A stretch of 64,000 bases of DNA from Hydractinia symbiolongicarpus (taxonomy: Eukaryota; Cnidaria; Hydrozoa; Anthoathecata; Hydractiniidae), in contig NC_079883.1 of assembly GCF_029227915.1 (NCBI RefSeq), positions 5,270,001 to 5,334,000 of the forward strand, in the 5' to 3' direction. Positions within the stretch are counted from its first letter, which is position 1; each line of letters opens with the position of its first letter. Under the pieces are notes generated by a model that saw nothing but the letters and a program-made list of their open reading frames with translations, was not told the DNA's origin and ran no database searches. Shown here piece after piece: positions 23,223-35,162 of this stretch. The translations under genes were made by a program, and so were the position numbers.

Positions 23223-26200
23223 ATGGGAGATGAAGAAGATGAACAGATAAAAAAGAAAGGTAACGCCTTGCCAACATGGGGGAATGCTCAAACAATGAAC
23301 ATTAATAACTTGATTGTGACAAATATTTTATCAAGTCCCTATTTCAAGAATGATTTATTCAAACTAAAAACATTTCATGAAGTTATTGATGAAATATATT
23401 ACAAGGTCAGTTGTGCAAAAACAAAGACAATCCCAAAATTAACATATCTCTGTGGACATTTAGAGTTAATCATAAATTTTTTGAATGTTTTTCATTGTAT
23501 TTTATGGTAAGCTCTTTTGGCTTAAACAATATGTGCCTGGCAAAAAGATATTAAAGCTTGCTGAAATGAGGTCTTTTTAAAACTCTTTGGTACATGGAAG
23601 CCACATGACTTTTCCTTCAGTGCAACATCTTGAAACCATACAGAATTTTATTTTATTTTATTCACTAATGTTATTCAACATGATGTAACCAGAAACAACT
23701 TTTACATTGTTATAAAATATAAGCGTATATAAAAACATAAAATTTGGCTTACGTAGATTAGCCAATGTTTTTTTATGTGAGATTGAATGTTTGAGACATT
23801 TATTCCACATTTCCTACCAGGAAAATGATACACATCATATATTTTCATATAAATTCCTAACAATACCTTTGGGTGAAGAAATGAACTGAAGAAGACCATG
23901 GTGTATGCATCTTCTTGCCTTTTTCATGCAATTTTCAAAGTCAAAAGAACTAACTGCCAAGAAACATTAAAAAAAAGTCTTGGGGACATCATAAAATGAT
24001 ACAACACAGCCATAAGAATGAGTTCTTTATAAATAAAATTGTGTTTTTTTAGGAAAGAATTTTTGAAAATTTAATTTTTGGCTTAAAATAATTGCTTTCA
24101 GGAGGGTTCCTAAAATCTCTTTAATAACAGCTGTTTTCTATCTGTCCACAAGAAAGCAGGCTACTATGGGCACATAACCACATACAAATGTATCATTGCA
24201 CTAATTCTTCTTCTCAGCAGAAATCAATAACAAATTGAGACAATGGAACATGCCAACCAAATTAACAAAAAAGCACAGTATGTGTAAGATATAAACAACA
24301 TTGACACTACACCTGAACAAACACAAGGACCATGCTAAAAAAACAGGTGATAAAATCAATTTTTCTAGCAAATTGAAATTCATACAGAAATATAGATTAT
24401 TTAATTAGTGTTTCAATTTCAAGGGTTGGCAAATTTCAGAAAATTTACCAACCAATTTAATTCATGGATACTTCCCTCACCCATATTAATTTTTTTAGAA
24501 ATCCACCCACCCCTCACAAACAGGAAGTCACTAAGAGTACAAGTTGTTACAGTAACCAGCGCAGTTACAATTGTAAAGACATTTTTGGTCTTAGTGAAAG
24601 TCTTTTAAGTTTCTGCTCCTACAGTAAAGTGTCTCAATCTGTTAATTGGTTTGTTCTCTTTCTTTGCTTATCCTAATTATTTCATTCCTTTTTTAATTGT
24701 TTTTATTCATTGTTTTAATTGAAAATCATTTTTTCGTGTCCTCACTTCCAGGTTAAAAACTACAATTATGTACAAAATTAATGAATGAAAGGCAGTTTTT
24801 ATGTATTTTTCAAACATGGCCGAAAGGGTGAAAAATGGTCATTACTCTGCAGTCAGCAGGCTTCAAAGTTGCTACTTTTGCACACACATGGACCAGTTTA
24901 AGAGCATGTAAAATTCCCTAGTAGCTGATGTCAGCAACAATTACCATATTTCAAAAGTGAATTTAACCAAATAACCAAGGATCTAAAGTTTAAAAAGTTT
25001 GCTGTACACAGTAACAAGTGAATATTTAAAATATACGGCTGTAACATAGAAACCACCTATGTGATCACTTGTGCCTAAATTCAAAATATTAGTTGTGTGC
25101 TGTTTCATTACATTTTGTCCATGATTGCAGACTTTTATTGTACGTTTTACAAATCATTATGAAATATATCAAACTATTTTCAACTAACTTGAGGGAAAAA
25201 TTTTTTTCCCAATATTGGGACATCTAATTGTATTTTGCATGTTCTTTTTTCTATGGTTTTAATTTAAAGTGATAATATAAAAGCAACATAAATTACATAT
25301 TGTAATGCCTTATTTGTGTGTTTTTCTTTTGACCTGGAAATAGAAATTAAATACTAGAATTAAAATTAGATTCTCAGTCCCCGTCTAACTGCTTATTGTA
25401 TATAAAAATTAATAAAAAATCTATTTTTTGCATTTTTTCCACAGGGATATGTTTAATTTTAGGAAGGTTTCCGTTTTAATTGTTCAACATTGTCATTTTG
25501 TATATTTTTCTGTATGTTTCCCTCTGTTTTTAGGTGGCTCATTTAGAACCATGGGAAAAAGGAAGCCGGAAAACACATGGGCAAGTTGGTATGTGTGGAG
25601 GAGTGCGTGGGGTTGGCGCTGGTGGCATTGTTTCCAGTGGCTATTGTTTATTGTTTAAACTTTTTACAATGAAATTGACTCAGAAACAGTTATATGTATT
25701 GCTAAACCACACAGACTCGCCATATATTCGAGGGTTGGGTTTTATGTACATTCGATATTGTTTACATCCAAATACATTTTGGGAATGGTTCGAACCGTAT
25801 TTAGAGGACGATGAAGAAATAGACCCAAAGGCAGGTATGTTTTGAACCGTGTTAAATTGCCGTGTCATGTTGGGCAGATTAAATTTTAATAACTATGAAA
25901 AGCTCTTGTAAATGTCGGTATGGTGGGGTAAATAGTGCAGAAAAGGGTCTAAGTCTTTATTGTGACATATGAGTATATACTCATAAAAATCGGTGACACA
26001 CTCCTGCTTTTGTTGGACTTAGGATGATATGTTTTATGCATATTGTTTGATTTTTACTTAAATCTATATCCTACAGTTTGAACATTTTCTCACTCTTTTA
26101 ATAAAATTTCTTTACTGGTGTGAACTTAGCACTCTAGGGATGTGAAATTAAACTTTTATTTTAGGTGAGGGATCTTCCATGACAATCGGCCAAATGGTTA

Positions 26201-26694
26201 GAAGTTTTCTCCTTAAACTGGATTGGTATGGGACATTGTTTCCAAGAATACCCGTGCCTATCCAGAAAGAAATAGAATCATACCTAAAAGAATACAACCT
26301 GTGCGACGATCGTAAGGTGTATGCTGACGAAGAGGATCGTCGAGAAAGAGATCAGAAAAAGGAGAGTCCTGAGAATGATGATTCCTCATTCGGAGAGGCC
26401 GAAAGATACGCCCGTAAAAAGAGAGAAGAAAAAGAGCGCTCTCCTCGACGTCATCACAGTTCAGAGAGAGATCGGCATAGACATTCCAAAGATCGAGATC
26501 GTCATCGCAGCTCTCGGGACTGTGATAAATCCTCTAGGGACCGAGATAGATCGTCTCGGAATCGCGATAGATCTTCAAGTCGCCGGCGAAGTCGTAGTCG
26601 CGAAAGAAGCCACCATGATAGAGATAGGAAGCGTGACCATGATAGACATAGTCGGTCAAAAGACAGGGACCATAATTCACATCGAAAAAAGTAA
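23223..26694 (+). CDS. PRPF38B: PRPF38B-like pre-mRNA splicing factor, complete, three exons
   Basis: Exons 23223-23405, 25534-25834 and 26165-26694 (stop TAA 26692-26694), all GT-AG with matching phases, give 337 residues. The PRP38 domain covers about residues 12-190: GNALPTWGNAQTMNINNL, NILSSPYFKNDL, the glycine-rich MCGGVRGVGAGGIVS loop, HTDSPYIRGLGFMYIRY, and TLFPRIPVPIQKEI. An acidic turn (LEDDEEID) lies near 151-158. The tail (about 205-337) is an RS/RD-rich domain with alternating Arg, Asp and Ser, typical of nuclear speckle splicing factors. PRP38 proteins act with the tri-snRNP at spliceosome activation (family knowledge). The glycine loop and DSPYIR motif match PRPF38B rather than PRPF38A. 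The protein is shorter than the human one, lacking its N-terminal extension and most of its RS tail. Confidence 0.95.
23406..25533. other. PRPF38B-like intron 1, no gene seen
   Basis: A 2.1-kb AT-rich intron. Around 24840-24995 there is a diverged dispersed repeat containing GCTGATGTCAGCAACA and TTTAACCAAATAACCAAGGA, also seen near 4130-4190 and 18655. The open frames in it have no coding character. Confidence 0.5.
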
Positions 26695-27293
26695 AAAACT
26701 GCAACCTAAACTTTCAACAAACGTAAAACATCCCAGACAGACCTAGTTATTTTACAGTTTTTTTTTATCAACTAACATAAGCTTGTACATAATTCCTAAA
26801 AATACATTTCGTTTTTTACGAACAAATTTTGAGCCATTATTTTGCTACTTTATGTTACTTATGTTAACTTTTGAAGTTGTAACTTCACGACTGTCGTGGA
26901 CAAACGATGTCAGTCACTTCGTCCTCTTTTTATACTCCATCTGTAAAGGGAGGAGGATGAGGATTAGATTAAACCACAGTGACTATACTGTTTTCGGAGG
27001 CTTTGTTTGTCCCGGGGATCAGAGGCTCATATGGTAGAGTTTTGAGAAACTTGTCGAGGGCTGTTTTAAACTGTAAAACTGGACATGAAGTGATGCTTCT
27101 TAGAGACTTAGGCAGGGCGTTGTAGGTTTTTGGAGCTTAATAACGGAAGCTGTTGTGTAGTTTAGCAAAGCTTGTGGAATTGTTAAGCACTGGTGGTAGT
27201 TGAAAGAGACGCCCTTTTCTTTGTGTTGCGTGGATTTGCATGGGTGGGTGATGGTCTGGGACAATGCCTTCAGCTATTTTCCAACTGTATATC

Positions 27294-27780
27294 GTCGCTG
27301 GAGAACAAGACTGCTAGGTATTGTTCGTTTTTGTTAAAATTGAGAATTCAGTGGGAAAATTTTCTCTGCATTGTAAATTGTTTTCTGAACAATGCATGTC
27401 CACAACAGGCTATTAAACATTGCTAAATGCGCTAATAACTACTTACTAACTATATAAAACTGTGTAGTAAATTTCTGCACACCAAAACAGTCCTAGGTCC
27501 AAGTAGGTGGACCTAGGACAGTTTCATGCCTTTACTGGCTCAGACTAAAGTCAATACTTCCGGCAAACTAAAAAATCCTAATAATAAACATGGCTTTATA
27601 TTGCCAAAATTATGATGAAGTGGACAAACACCTGAAAACCCAATAAAAGTGATGACTGGATTCAGATAAATTGCTATAATTAAGTTACCTAACAAATAGA
27701 AACTATACAAACAAAATTTTTAATGTGATTTTTCTCAGTTTTGTATTTTCGGACATAGCATAGACTTGTTCTCCAGCGAC
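27294..27780. mobile_element. 487-bp MITE-like element inserted in the LINE
   Basis: Ends are the exact 16-bp inverted repeat GTCGCTGGAGAACAAG / CTTGTTCTCCAGCGAC, flanked on both sides by ATAT one base out. Removing it together with one ATAT rejoins the LINE frame across a conserved block (RREHYQAIY then SWKIAEG), which supports both the boundaries and a 4-bp target duplication. No coding capacity; superfamily not recognised. Confidence 0.75.
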
Positions 27781-28273
27781 CATATGGCTTGATAGTGTTC
27801 ACGTCGTCGTTGTAAAGAGTACAACTTGAGCTGTTTAAGTGCGTTGTTGTAAATCATTCTGTGTACACAGTTGATCTTTTTCAGGTAGCTCTACTGCAGA
27901 GCTTCTAGTACCTTGATTTGTCCTTTACTAGCAGTAGACCAGAGTTGAGAGGAGTACTCGAGTCTAGCGATGACAAGGGATTTCCATAGCGGTAGGAGAA
28001 CTTCTGGTGATTGCAATCGAAAGACTCGAAGAATCCAGCTTGTAAGTTGTTTTGTGTTTTCTACGATTTTATTTATGTGCGATTTGAAGGTAGCATCATC
28101 TGTCATTAGTATTCCAAGATCTTTGGTTTGTGTTTTTGGTTGGATTTGTGTTGATGCTGTTGTTTTGTACTTTGACTTTGACTCCAGATCTAGGTCTTTT
28201 CCGTACTGCAGGAGTTCAAACTTTGTATTGTTGATGATCATGTTGTTTTGTTTACTCCATTCGTAGACCGAGT

Positions 28274-28750
28274 TTAGGTCGCTTGCATTTTTTCAATGCA
28301 ACTTTCAGAGCTAACCTTTATTGTAAGTCGTGTATCATCTGCAAAGCTTGGGAGTGATGCGTCCTTAACAGAAAGATTAATATCCCCCATAAGGATAAGA
28401 AAGATGAGCGGTCCAAGCACACTTCCTTGTGGTACCCCAGAGATGACTTTTGTGGTGCCTGAGTGGTGACCGTTTACTGAGACGTACTGGGTTCTGTTTT
28501 TGAGGAAGGACTTCAGCCTTTTGAGTAGTTTGTCTTTGATACCTAAGTTTTCTATCTTTTTAAGGGCTATGTCTATATCGACCTTGTCAAAAGCTTTTGC
28601 GAAATCCAGGTATACAACATCAGCGTTTGGGTTGTTGCAGAGTATTTGTAGAATGTTGTCGAAATGGTGAAGCTGGCTCAGACATGACCGTCCACCACGA
28701 AAACCATGTTGGGAGCTGTTGAACAGGTTATTTTCTTCCATAAATGACAC
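28274..28750 (-). pseudogene. LINE reverse transcriptase palm fragment
   Basis: 158 open codons with the order of non-LTR retrotransposon RT motifs: QHGFRGGRSC (block 2), VYLDFAKAFDKVD (block 3), VPQGSVLGPLIFLI (block 4) and SFADDTRL (block 5, catalytic FADD). It is the best preserved piece of the element. The flanking blocks are in other frames. Confidence 0.9.
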
Positions 28751-29550
28751 AATTTGATTTCGGACAACCCTTTCAAAGACCTTTATGATGTGAGAAGTTA
28801 AGGCAATTTGGTGGTAGTTTTCAGCTTTAGTTTTGCTTCCACTCTTGTGTTTTGGTGTTATTATAGCACTAGTTAGTGTGTCTGGAATGGTTCCTTCTTC
28901 AAATGATTTCGTCCAAATCAGCTTGAGTGGGGGTGGTTATGACGTTTTTACATCGAGACCAGAAGAGGAGTTTGCTGTGAGTTCATTGATTGTCCTAATG
29001 AAGTGTGTTTCATCGAATATCACGTTTCGTAGTGAGGGTTTGCTTGGACTTTGATTTTGTTTGTTTGTGTACTGTTTTGGTGTGCTGAACATCCTGTAGT
29101 ACTGTGTCAGTTGCATATCGGCTATCTTTTTTGAATCAGAGATGTAGTTCCCATTCTCGTTGATTAGAGGACCAACAGTGGATTTGACTTTTGGAACTTT
29201 TTTGCGTAGGAGAGGAAAAATTTGGGATTGCACTTTATTGATTCTTCGGCTTTCTTTTCTTGCATGATGGTTGAATTTCTATTTGAGAGTTGCAGTGACT
29301 TTTCAATCTGATTTAGTTCCGTCTGGAGCCTATCAGTACGTGGTGGCGATGTAACGCGTACTAGTTGTTTGTTTATCCTGGTTCGTCTTCTCATGAGTGC
29401 CATTTTCTCTCTTGGAATTTTATTTCTGTTGGTTTGTTCTATCTTTCTTGATGGCACATGTGTTTCTGATGCCTTGGCGCAGATGTTGCAAAATTACTTT
29501 AGCATGTCCGGTACATCAAGATCTTGGATTTTCCGCTCCCAGTCGACTGC

Positions 29551-29937
29551 TTAGAGGTTTTCCGCTATGCAAGTCCAGTTTACATTTTCACTCTGGTAAT
29601 TTAGAAAATCGAATGGGGATGAGAACACTCTAGGAATTGTCTGTTGTCGGATATGTGAGGGTACATAAGATGTTGCTATATCTAGGAAGCAGTGGTGTGA
29701 TATTGATCTGAGCGTAGGTATAAATGAGATACCGTGAATGATGGTGTTGTTGGTGAATACAAGGTCAAGTATGTTTCCAGCCATGTGTGTAGGTTTGCGA
29801 ATGATTTGGGTGAGACTGAGTTCGAGTAGTAGGTTGTTTGTGATGGTGATCATTTCTTTTTTACCGCTGCTACTATTTTGGTTTGGGGTGCAATCGGTGT
29901 GAGGTAGGTTGGTGTGAGGTAGGTTGAAGTCACCCAT
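29551..29937 (-). pseudogene. LINE apurinic endonuclease C-terminal fragment
   Basis: Starts MGDFNLPH, the D-F-N motif of exonuclease-endonuclease-phosphatase domains, and continues to ILDLVFTNN and SISHHCFLDI, which matches the D-LVFTN and SDH-like motifs of CR1/jockey endonucleases. The expected Ser-Asp-His is Ser-His-His here. The upstream half (to about 30175) is in the same frame but broken by a stop. Confidence 0.85.
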
Positions 29938-30190
29938 TATGAATATGGCTGGAGATAGGGAGATGTTCAGTACTTGATGTAGCTCATTTATTGCTTGTGA
30001 GTAGTTTCTGATGTTGATCTGTTGTTTTGGTGGTTATCTGGTTGGCGGTACATAGTAGCTACGACTCTCATGCTCTGAGTAGATGACGATGATCTGTATT
30101 GCATTATCTGAGTAGTTTAGGATTGGTTTGAAGGTGGCTGCTAGATCGTTTTGAACATACATGGCTGAGTACCGTCCATGTTGGACTGGA

Positions 30191-31138
30191 AAATACTAAT
30201 TTGATTACCAAAATTGCTAATGAAGAAAATTCCTTTAAAAAATCTCTGAGGACGAGTGAAAAGGTCAATAAGCTTCACTAGATAGAGACTATGTTGTGAA
30301 TTAAGGCTTCATACAGCAGCACTTTTTTCTGCTATTGGTATTAGCTAAAATCTTAGTGCCCATAGTGAGACAAACTCAAATTAATGAAGCGCGGGAATTT
30401 TATCCACTCCAGTAAACTGTCGAATTAACTGGTTGTTCGTTGTCACAGCAGTTCCTGAAAATAATTATGAAAACTTATCTTAAACTAATCGCCAAACTCG
30501 TAGTTTTCCGCAATGTTTTCGTTGTAACAATCTCAATTGTTTTTTCGTCAAAACAATATTTAGTAAACTAATACGTGTTTTCTATTGTTAAATTTATACA
30601 ACTTATGCGGATAGACTTTGTTAAAAAAATGTCTCAAGAATATACTTGCTGCCAACGCCTAAAAAATAATAATTGTGTGGGCTATAAATAATAATTGTTT
30701 TAATAACAGACGAGAAAAATTGTCTTGTGATAATTCATGTGAATGGACACAAGTTCGGGCCGACAAGGATAAACTCATGACCCAGGAGCTCCTTTATCTC
30801 AAGGAGCTCTGGGGGTCGAGAATGCGAACCGACTTCATCGTTCCGTTTTTTCCCTATAGGTATGTATGGGGTCACAAGATGTGCATGTGGAAGAGATAGA
30901 AAGCGAAAGCTGGTTTTGGAAGTCAGGATTGTGAGCGGACTATTTTTTAGTTCATTTGCTAGCTAGCAACTGACAAAAACAGAGGAAAATTTTACACCAG
31001 TTCAGAATAAGGTACAGATTTTGAAGCATTTTTTCCTGTTGAGATAGCTATAGTTTCCATATTCAGAAACTTTTTTTGCGTAAAAGTAGCAATAATAATA
31101 ATAGTAATAGTAATAGTAATAGTGATAATAATAGAGAT
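30191..31138. other. Spacer with trinucleotide microsatellite, no gene
   Basis: AT-rich, no coding signal. An imperfect AAT/AGT microsatellite lies at about 31090-31134, directly against the left end of the next element. An inverted repeat AGGAGCTCC/GGAGCTC is near 30785-30810. Confidence 0.5.
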
Positions 31139-32334
31139 GGTTCGCCCATATACGGCCAGTGTTTACATACGTAGCTACCTTCAAAAAAATTGTTAATAGC
31201 TATGATAAAGAACTATCGTCTGGTCTTGATAAGTATAGGTATGTTCGTGCACCAATATGGCCATCTATCAAGTGTACGCACAAATGGACCCTGGGTAAAC
31301 AGAGAAAACAACCAAAATTGCTCATTCAAGGCCAATTCGCACTAAACCGGCCACCAATTATTTTTCTTAATAGACACCTTAATGTGGTCATAATAGTATA
31401 TATACCATGTGGTTGTTTTATCCCAATTAAAAATGAACAGTGTCAAAGAAAACAATAACGACAGGTTGTTTATTACAATATTTATTATTAAAGTGAAACT
31501 TCACATTGTTTAAAGCATTAAAATCTACTTAAAAGGTATGTGGTCGTATCAGGGTGCCATATTTTCTTTTAATGTGGAAATTTCGTGGGTCTATTATTTC
31601 CAATCCTCTCTAGTGTGGATAAGGAACTGTTAACGAGGTGGTTAAAGGACAACACTAAGTATGTAATTCACACAGATTTTATTGAATTCCATGAGACTTA
31701 TACAAGAATTTTTTAAAAAAATATTTTGTCGGCCATTTTTATTTATGCACAGTCTGCGACAAGCTTAAAACCTACATTTCGTCACAAATTAAGTTGTTGA
31801 ATTGATAGACTTTGGTTTTTTCTGAAGCTAAAATGTTTTTAAAGGAGTGGTCCTATGAAATTTTCGATTTTTTTATTTGTTCTTTGGATTCTCTGCTATT
31901 CAATTAGTATAAAGTTTTTATTCTTTTTCTTAAAAAATTGTTTATTGATCTAAATGCGCAAACATTTCCAAGGTATATGTGCTTAAACATATTTTTTTTA
32001 AATATGATTACGCTACATAAAAAGTATTGTTAAAATATCAAATAATAATGATATGTATCGTACAAATATCCGTTGTTTTTGGATAAGGCAGGATAAAAAT
32101 GAAAAAGAAGCGTCATTTCAATTTTGATGACATCAGCAACCCATCCACAAAAAAAAAAATTAGAACCTTGTTTTCACATCACCTCTTTTGCATAGAGCTT
32201 AAACTGCTGATCAAGAAAATGTTTATGATCATGTGCATTTGACAAACGGTTGCAGAGATATTAAGGTTTGAAGGTTTTTTGATGACGTCATCAACCCGTC
32301 CATTCCAAAACGGATTTAGGGCCCTGGTTTGGGA

Positions 32335-32635
32335 AAATTATCCAAATTAGTCATAGGTGGTCCCTAGTTACCCACGCGGTGAAAAATCATTGACGTCACC
32401 ACCTCATTTCTAAGTTATTTGGCCTCAAAATTTTAGGTGCACAGTAATGGCTTCATTAATTTAATATAGGATATTAACGTTAAAGTAGTGATATTGATGT
32501 CGCGCCGTAACGTCAGAAAATTTAACATATTAGACATAAGTTTTTCGGCGACATCAAAGGAAAATGACGATATCCACTTTGCCTGTTGTAAATAGACACA
32601 GTCTCTGTATTTTTATAAGAGATGTATAACTGAGA
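32335..32635. repeat. Dispersed repeat copy 2, shared with 835-1125
   Basis: Same ordered words as copy 1: GGTCCCTAGTTACCCAC, AAGTTATTTGGCCTCAAA, AATGGCTTC, CGCGCCGTAACGTC, and TATAAGAGATGTAT. Here the copy is inside a terminal-inverted-repeat element, which suggests copy 1 is part of a decayed copy of the same element. Confidence 0.7.
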
Positions 32636-33072
32636 ATGAGGATTTTAAGCAACTTTGTGTCATTTTAATATGCCTACCCGAGACAAGAGGGAAATTTCTG
32701 CAAGACACGCCTACAACAAATATTTTCGGTTTGCTGCTTACAAGCAATTCATTTGGTTTCTTTTCTAACGACTTGGAAAAGGCAATCGCCGAGTTATACC
32801 GTCGCGTGTTATCTCGAAAGTAAGACAAGTTTTCTCTGAAGAGGGTGGTGTCTATGTCCCTTACTCGGAAGAATAAACACAAAAATATATAATATATGTG
32901 ATTATAATTATAGAAAATAAAATAAAATTATTTCTAATTATGAAATTACGATCTTGGATTCTCTAGAAAATCATTCTATTTGCTGAATCGTCTTAACACA
33001 CAAAAAATCATTCGCCAACTATGATGTCACGGCTATTTAAACAGGATTGTAAAAAAGGGCCGAATAAGAGAA

Positions 33073-33104
33073 AAAAAACTTTTTTTTTAAAAAAAAAGTT
33101 TTTT
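33073..33104. repeat. A/T hairpin near the right end of the nested element
   Basis: AAAAAACTTTTTTTT followed by its inverse forms a 32-nt perfect palindrome. Being A/T only, it may partly be a low-complexity accident. Confidence 0.5.
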
Positions 33105-33509
33105 ATAATAATAAATAAAACATTTCCGATAAATTAAGATGAAATTATTTTTTTTTTGATTTTTCGTGGGACCACTCCTTCAAGGTTTTTCAAACAAGGA
33201 ATTAACATAGCATTGTAATAAATAAATGAAGTTAAACATAATTTATATCCCTTGGCTGTAATTGAGCGATGGTTGTATATGGGCGAACCCACTCTAATAA
33301 TAAATATTTAAAGTGGCTAGCCCAGAAAATCACAAAAACCTATAGTTAGTGGATTGTTTCCACTGGGGGCCACTAGAACAAAAAAGAAACAAAAAATGAT
33401 AAACCTTAGACTGCCTCAGCTCAATCAAGCATAGTAACATTTATAATCTGTAAAAATTGAAAAAAAAAGAATAAAAAACAAAAATTAAAACGTTAAAAAG
33501 TGATCTCCA

Positions 33510-34300
33510 TTAGAATTTGCCAAATACATTAGAGATGGAAGTCTTAAGCGAAAGCAAACTTTCATCACAGGTCACTTGGTCTAGAAGATTATTCCACACA
33601 TTTGCAGCTCTAAATGGGAAGGCTGTTTTGCCAAATTCTGTCTTGACCCAGGAAAGTGTGAACCTGTTTTTTGAGGCTCCTCTTGTTTGATGATTATGAC
33701 AGTTTTTTGTTAAAAAGAATTTTGAGCGCATGTAATCAGGAGGAATGTGATTCATGGCTTTAAAAACTTATATGGCATCGTTTTTGATGAGTAAATTATT
33801 CAGTAAATATTCCCTCTCTTTCCCAAGAAAGGTACGGACACGATTGTTTTTCTAGTTTTTCCAATCTACCTTGGTTGGCACAAGCCCATGCCGAGGAGCA
33901 GTAGTTGAAATATGCCATGACAAGTGCATTAATTAAAAGGTTTTTTGTGTTAAACAGGATGCAATGGTTCTAATTTTAGAATATTTAATTAGTATTTTTC
34001 TATTTATGTCATTAATATGTGCTCTTCCCATTGTGTTTTTTTGATCAAATGTTCCCCAAGATATTTAACTTTTTTGCTTCTCTTCAAAGGAATACCCATA
34101 TAGTTAATAGTTTTGTTCTCAACTTTTTTTAACTGGCTGTGATTGCCGAAAAAGATTGTTTCAGTTTTGTCCGTATAATTATTCATTTTGTTATTATTCA
34201 TCCAGAGATGGACTTCTAAAAGTTCTAACTCGACTTGGGAGACAAGGGTATTCAATTTTTTATGGGACCATATCTGTACCTTGCCCAGACTGTACACGGT
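33510..34300 (-). mobile_element. Second LINE, 3' part of reverse transcriptase ORF, decayed
   Basis: Two minus-strand fragments in order. The one at 34004-34297 has WMNNNKMNNYTDKTE, IFFGNH and VKYLGEHLI...WEEHI, the thumb region of CR1-type LINEs (NKLxLNxxKTE, VKYLGxxID, WxxHI). The one at 33510-33755 has RTRGASKNRFTL-like and FPFRAANVWNNLLDQV, the C-terminal F...WNxLP block. Stops and frame changes lie between. It differs from the LINE at 26969-30190 in sequence, so it is a separate family. Confidence 0.75.
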
Positions 34301-34518
34301 TTCTTTTCCTCTTTATTTGTCATACAACCAGTGGGAGGTTGAACAAACCAAGTAAGAGAAGGTATGTATACTCTCTTTCATTGAGTATATGACACATATT
34401 TTAATAATGTTTTAGTCTGACCCAAAAACTTAGGATCCTTCATTTTATCGAAATCAAGAAAATGCATTTTCTCACATAAGAGAATGATTTAAGAAAGCTT
34501 TTCCTTGTTGACTTAAAG

Positions 34519-35162
34519 AGTCTTTTTCAGGAGAGGCGTGCAATTGCATGCTCACGCCGTGGCGCACGCCTAAATCATTTCAGGCGTGTGATTAATCACA
34601 CGCCTGAAACGATAAATATTAAATTTTCAAAACCGTCGGACAAAACGTCCGATAAATTTCTGTCTTGGTCGGACACTTTTAGACCTCAGAATTATTGAAT
34701 AGTCCTAGTCCTTTTAATCCACGAGCAGGCCTATTCATAGCCAACCTGATCATCCTAGCTAATTCACCGACTCCTCACTTAGTTAAAGGAACTACGTAGA
34801 CATAAATTTTTTAAGCCTGGCCCCTTCCTTGTTGGTAACAAGGTCCTACACAAGAAATCCAGCCACGCGGTTTATAACTAATGCGGAGGTGAACGTCGAT
34901 GGAGCACAGATAAAGCAAGTCTGCAAAACTGCACTTACAGACATTTTATTATGGATTTAATTTTGGATGATTTCTTATTTGACAAAACAATTGGAAACCA
35001 TAGCAGGCCCAAACTTAATTGATTTTTTTCTTTATGCCGCAAGTGTTATTTTTATTCAAACAATTTTAAAAACAAAACGTGTAACATTCCTTTGCACATG
35101 CGTTTAACATCACACGCCTTCTTGATTTACATGTGCGAATCGTCGCACACCTGAAAAGGACT
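34519..35162. mobile_element. Short hairpin-rich element with weak inverted ends
   Basis: AGTCTTTTTCAGG at the left and the inverse of AGTCCTTTTCAGG at the right form imperfect terminal repeats about 640 bp apart. The ends are rich in GGCGTG/CACGCC words. A perfect 32-nt palindrome lies inside at 34578-34609. Similar CGCACGCC words appear near 19235-19290. No coding capacity. Confidence 0.5.
34578..34609. repeat. Perfect 32-nt palindrome
   Basis: TTTCAGGCGTGTGATT followed immediately by its inverse complement, with no loop. It lies in the left subterminal part of the element 34519-35162. Confidence 0.85.

Larger units (their letters stand above)
26969..30190 (-). mobile_element. Decayed CR1/jockey-type LINE, 5' truncated, split by a second insertion
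   Basis: Read on the minus strand: endonuclease remnant (about 30175-29551, with IFIMGDFNLP), linker, reverse transcriptase (about 28750-28274), thumb (28241-27891) and C-terminal domain (about 27290-26969, ending near PYEPLIPGTN and a stop at 26969-26971). Several frameshifts and stops separate these blocks, so it is dead. The 5' end stops in the middle of the endonuclease at about 30190, the usual mark of incomplete reverse transcription. A 487-bp palindromic element interrupts the C-terminal domain at 27294-27780. It lies directly downstream of the PRPF38B-like gene, in opposite orientation. Confidence 0.85.
31842..33180. mobile_element. 1.34-kb nested element with AAGGAGTGGTCC inverted ends
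   Basis: AAGGAGTGGTCC at 31842 and GGACCACTCCTT ending at 33180, with further similarity inward (GAAATTTTCGATTTTTTT against AAAAAATCAAAAAAA on the opposite end). The interior contains the dispersed repeat shared with 835-1125 and two related blocks around 32125 and 32275 (GATGACATCAGCAACCC and GATGACGTCATCAACCC). No coding capacity seen. Confidence 0.6.
31139..33289. mobile_element. 2.15-kb terminal-inverted-repeat element
   Basis: Left end GGTTCGCCCATATACGGCCA and right end (inverse) GGTTCGCCCATATACAACCA agree at 18 of 20 bases. No transposase frame was seen. A second element (31842-33180) lies nested inside, near its right end. No target duplication is obvious because the left flank is a microsatellite. 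Confidence 0.65.

Noticed and set aside
24408-24676. Overlapping plus-strand open frames in PRPF38B-like intron 1
   Set aside because: Composition is not protein-like and they lie in an intron joined cleanly from 23405 to 25534.
26321-26746. 141-codon frame overlapping PRPF38B exon 3
   Set aside because: It is the frame-shifted shadow of the RS-rich tail, open because of biased arginine codons.
31002-31184. Poly-tyrosine frame on the minus strand
   Set aside because: Product of the AAT/AGT microsatellite read in reverse.
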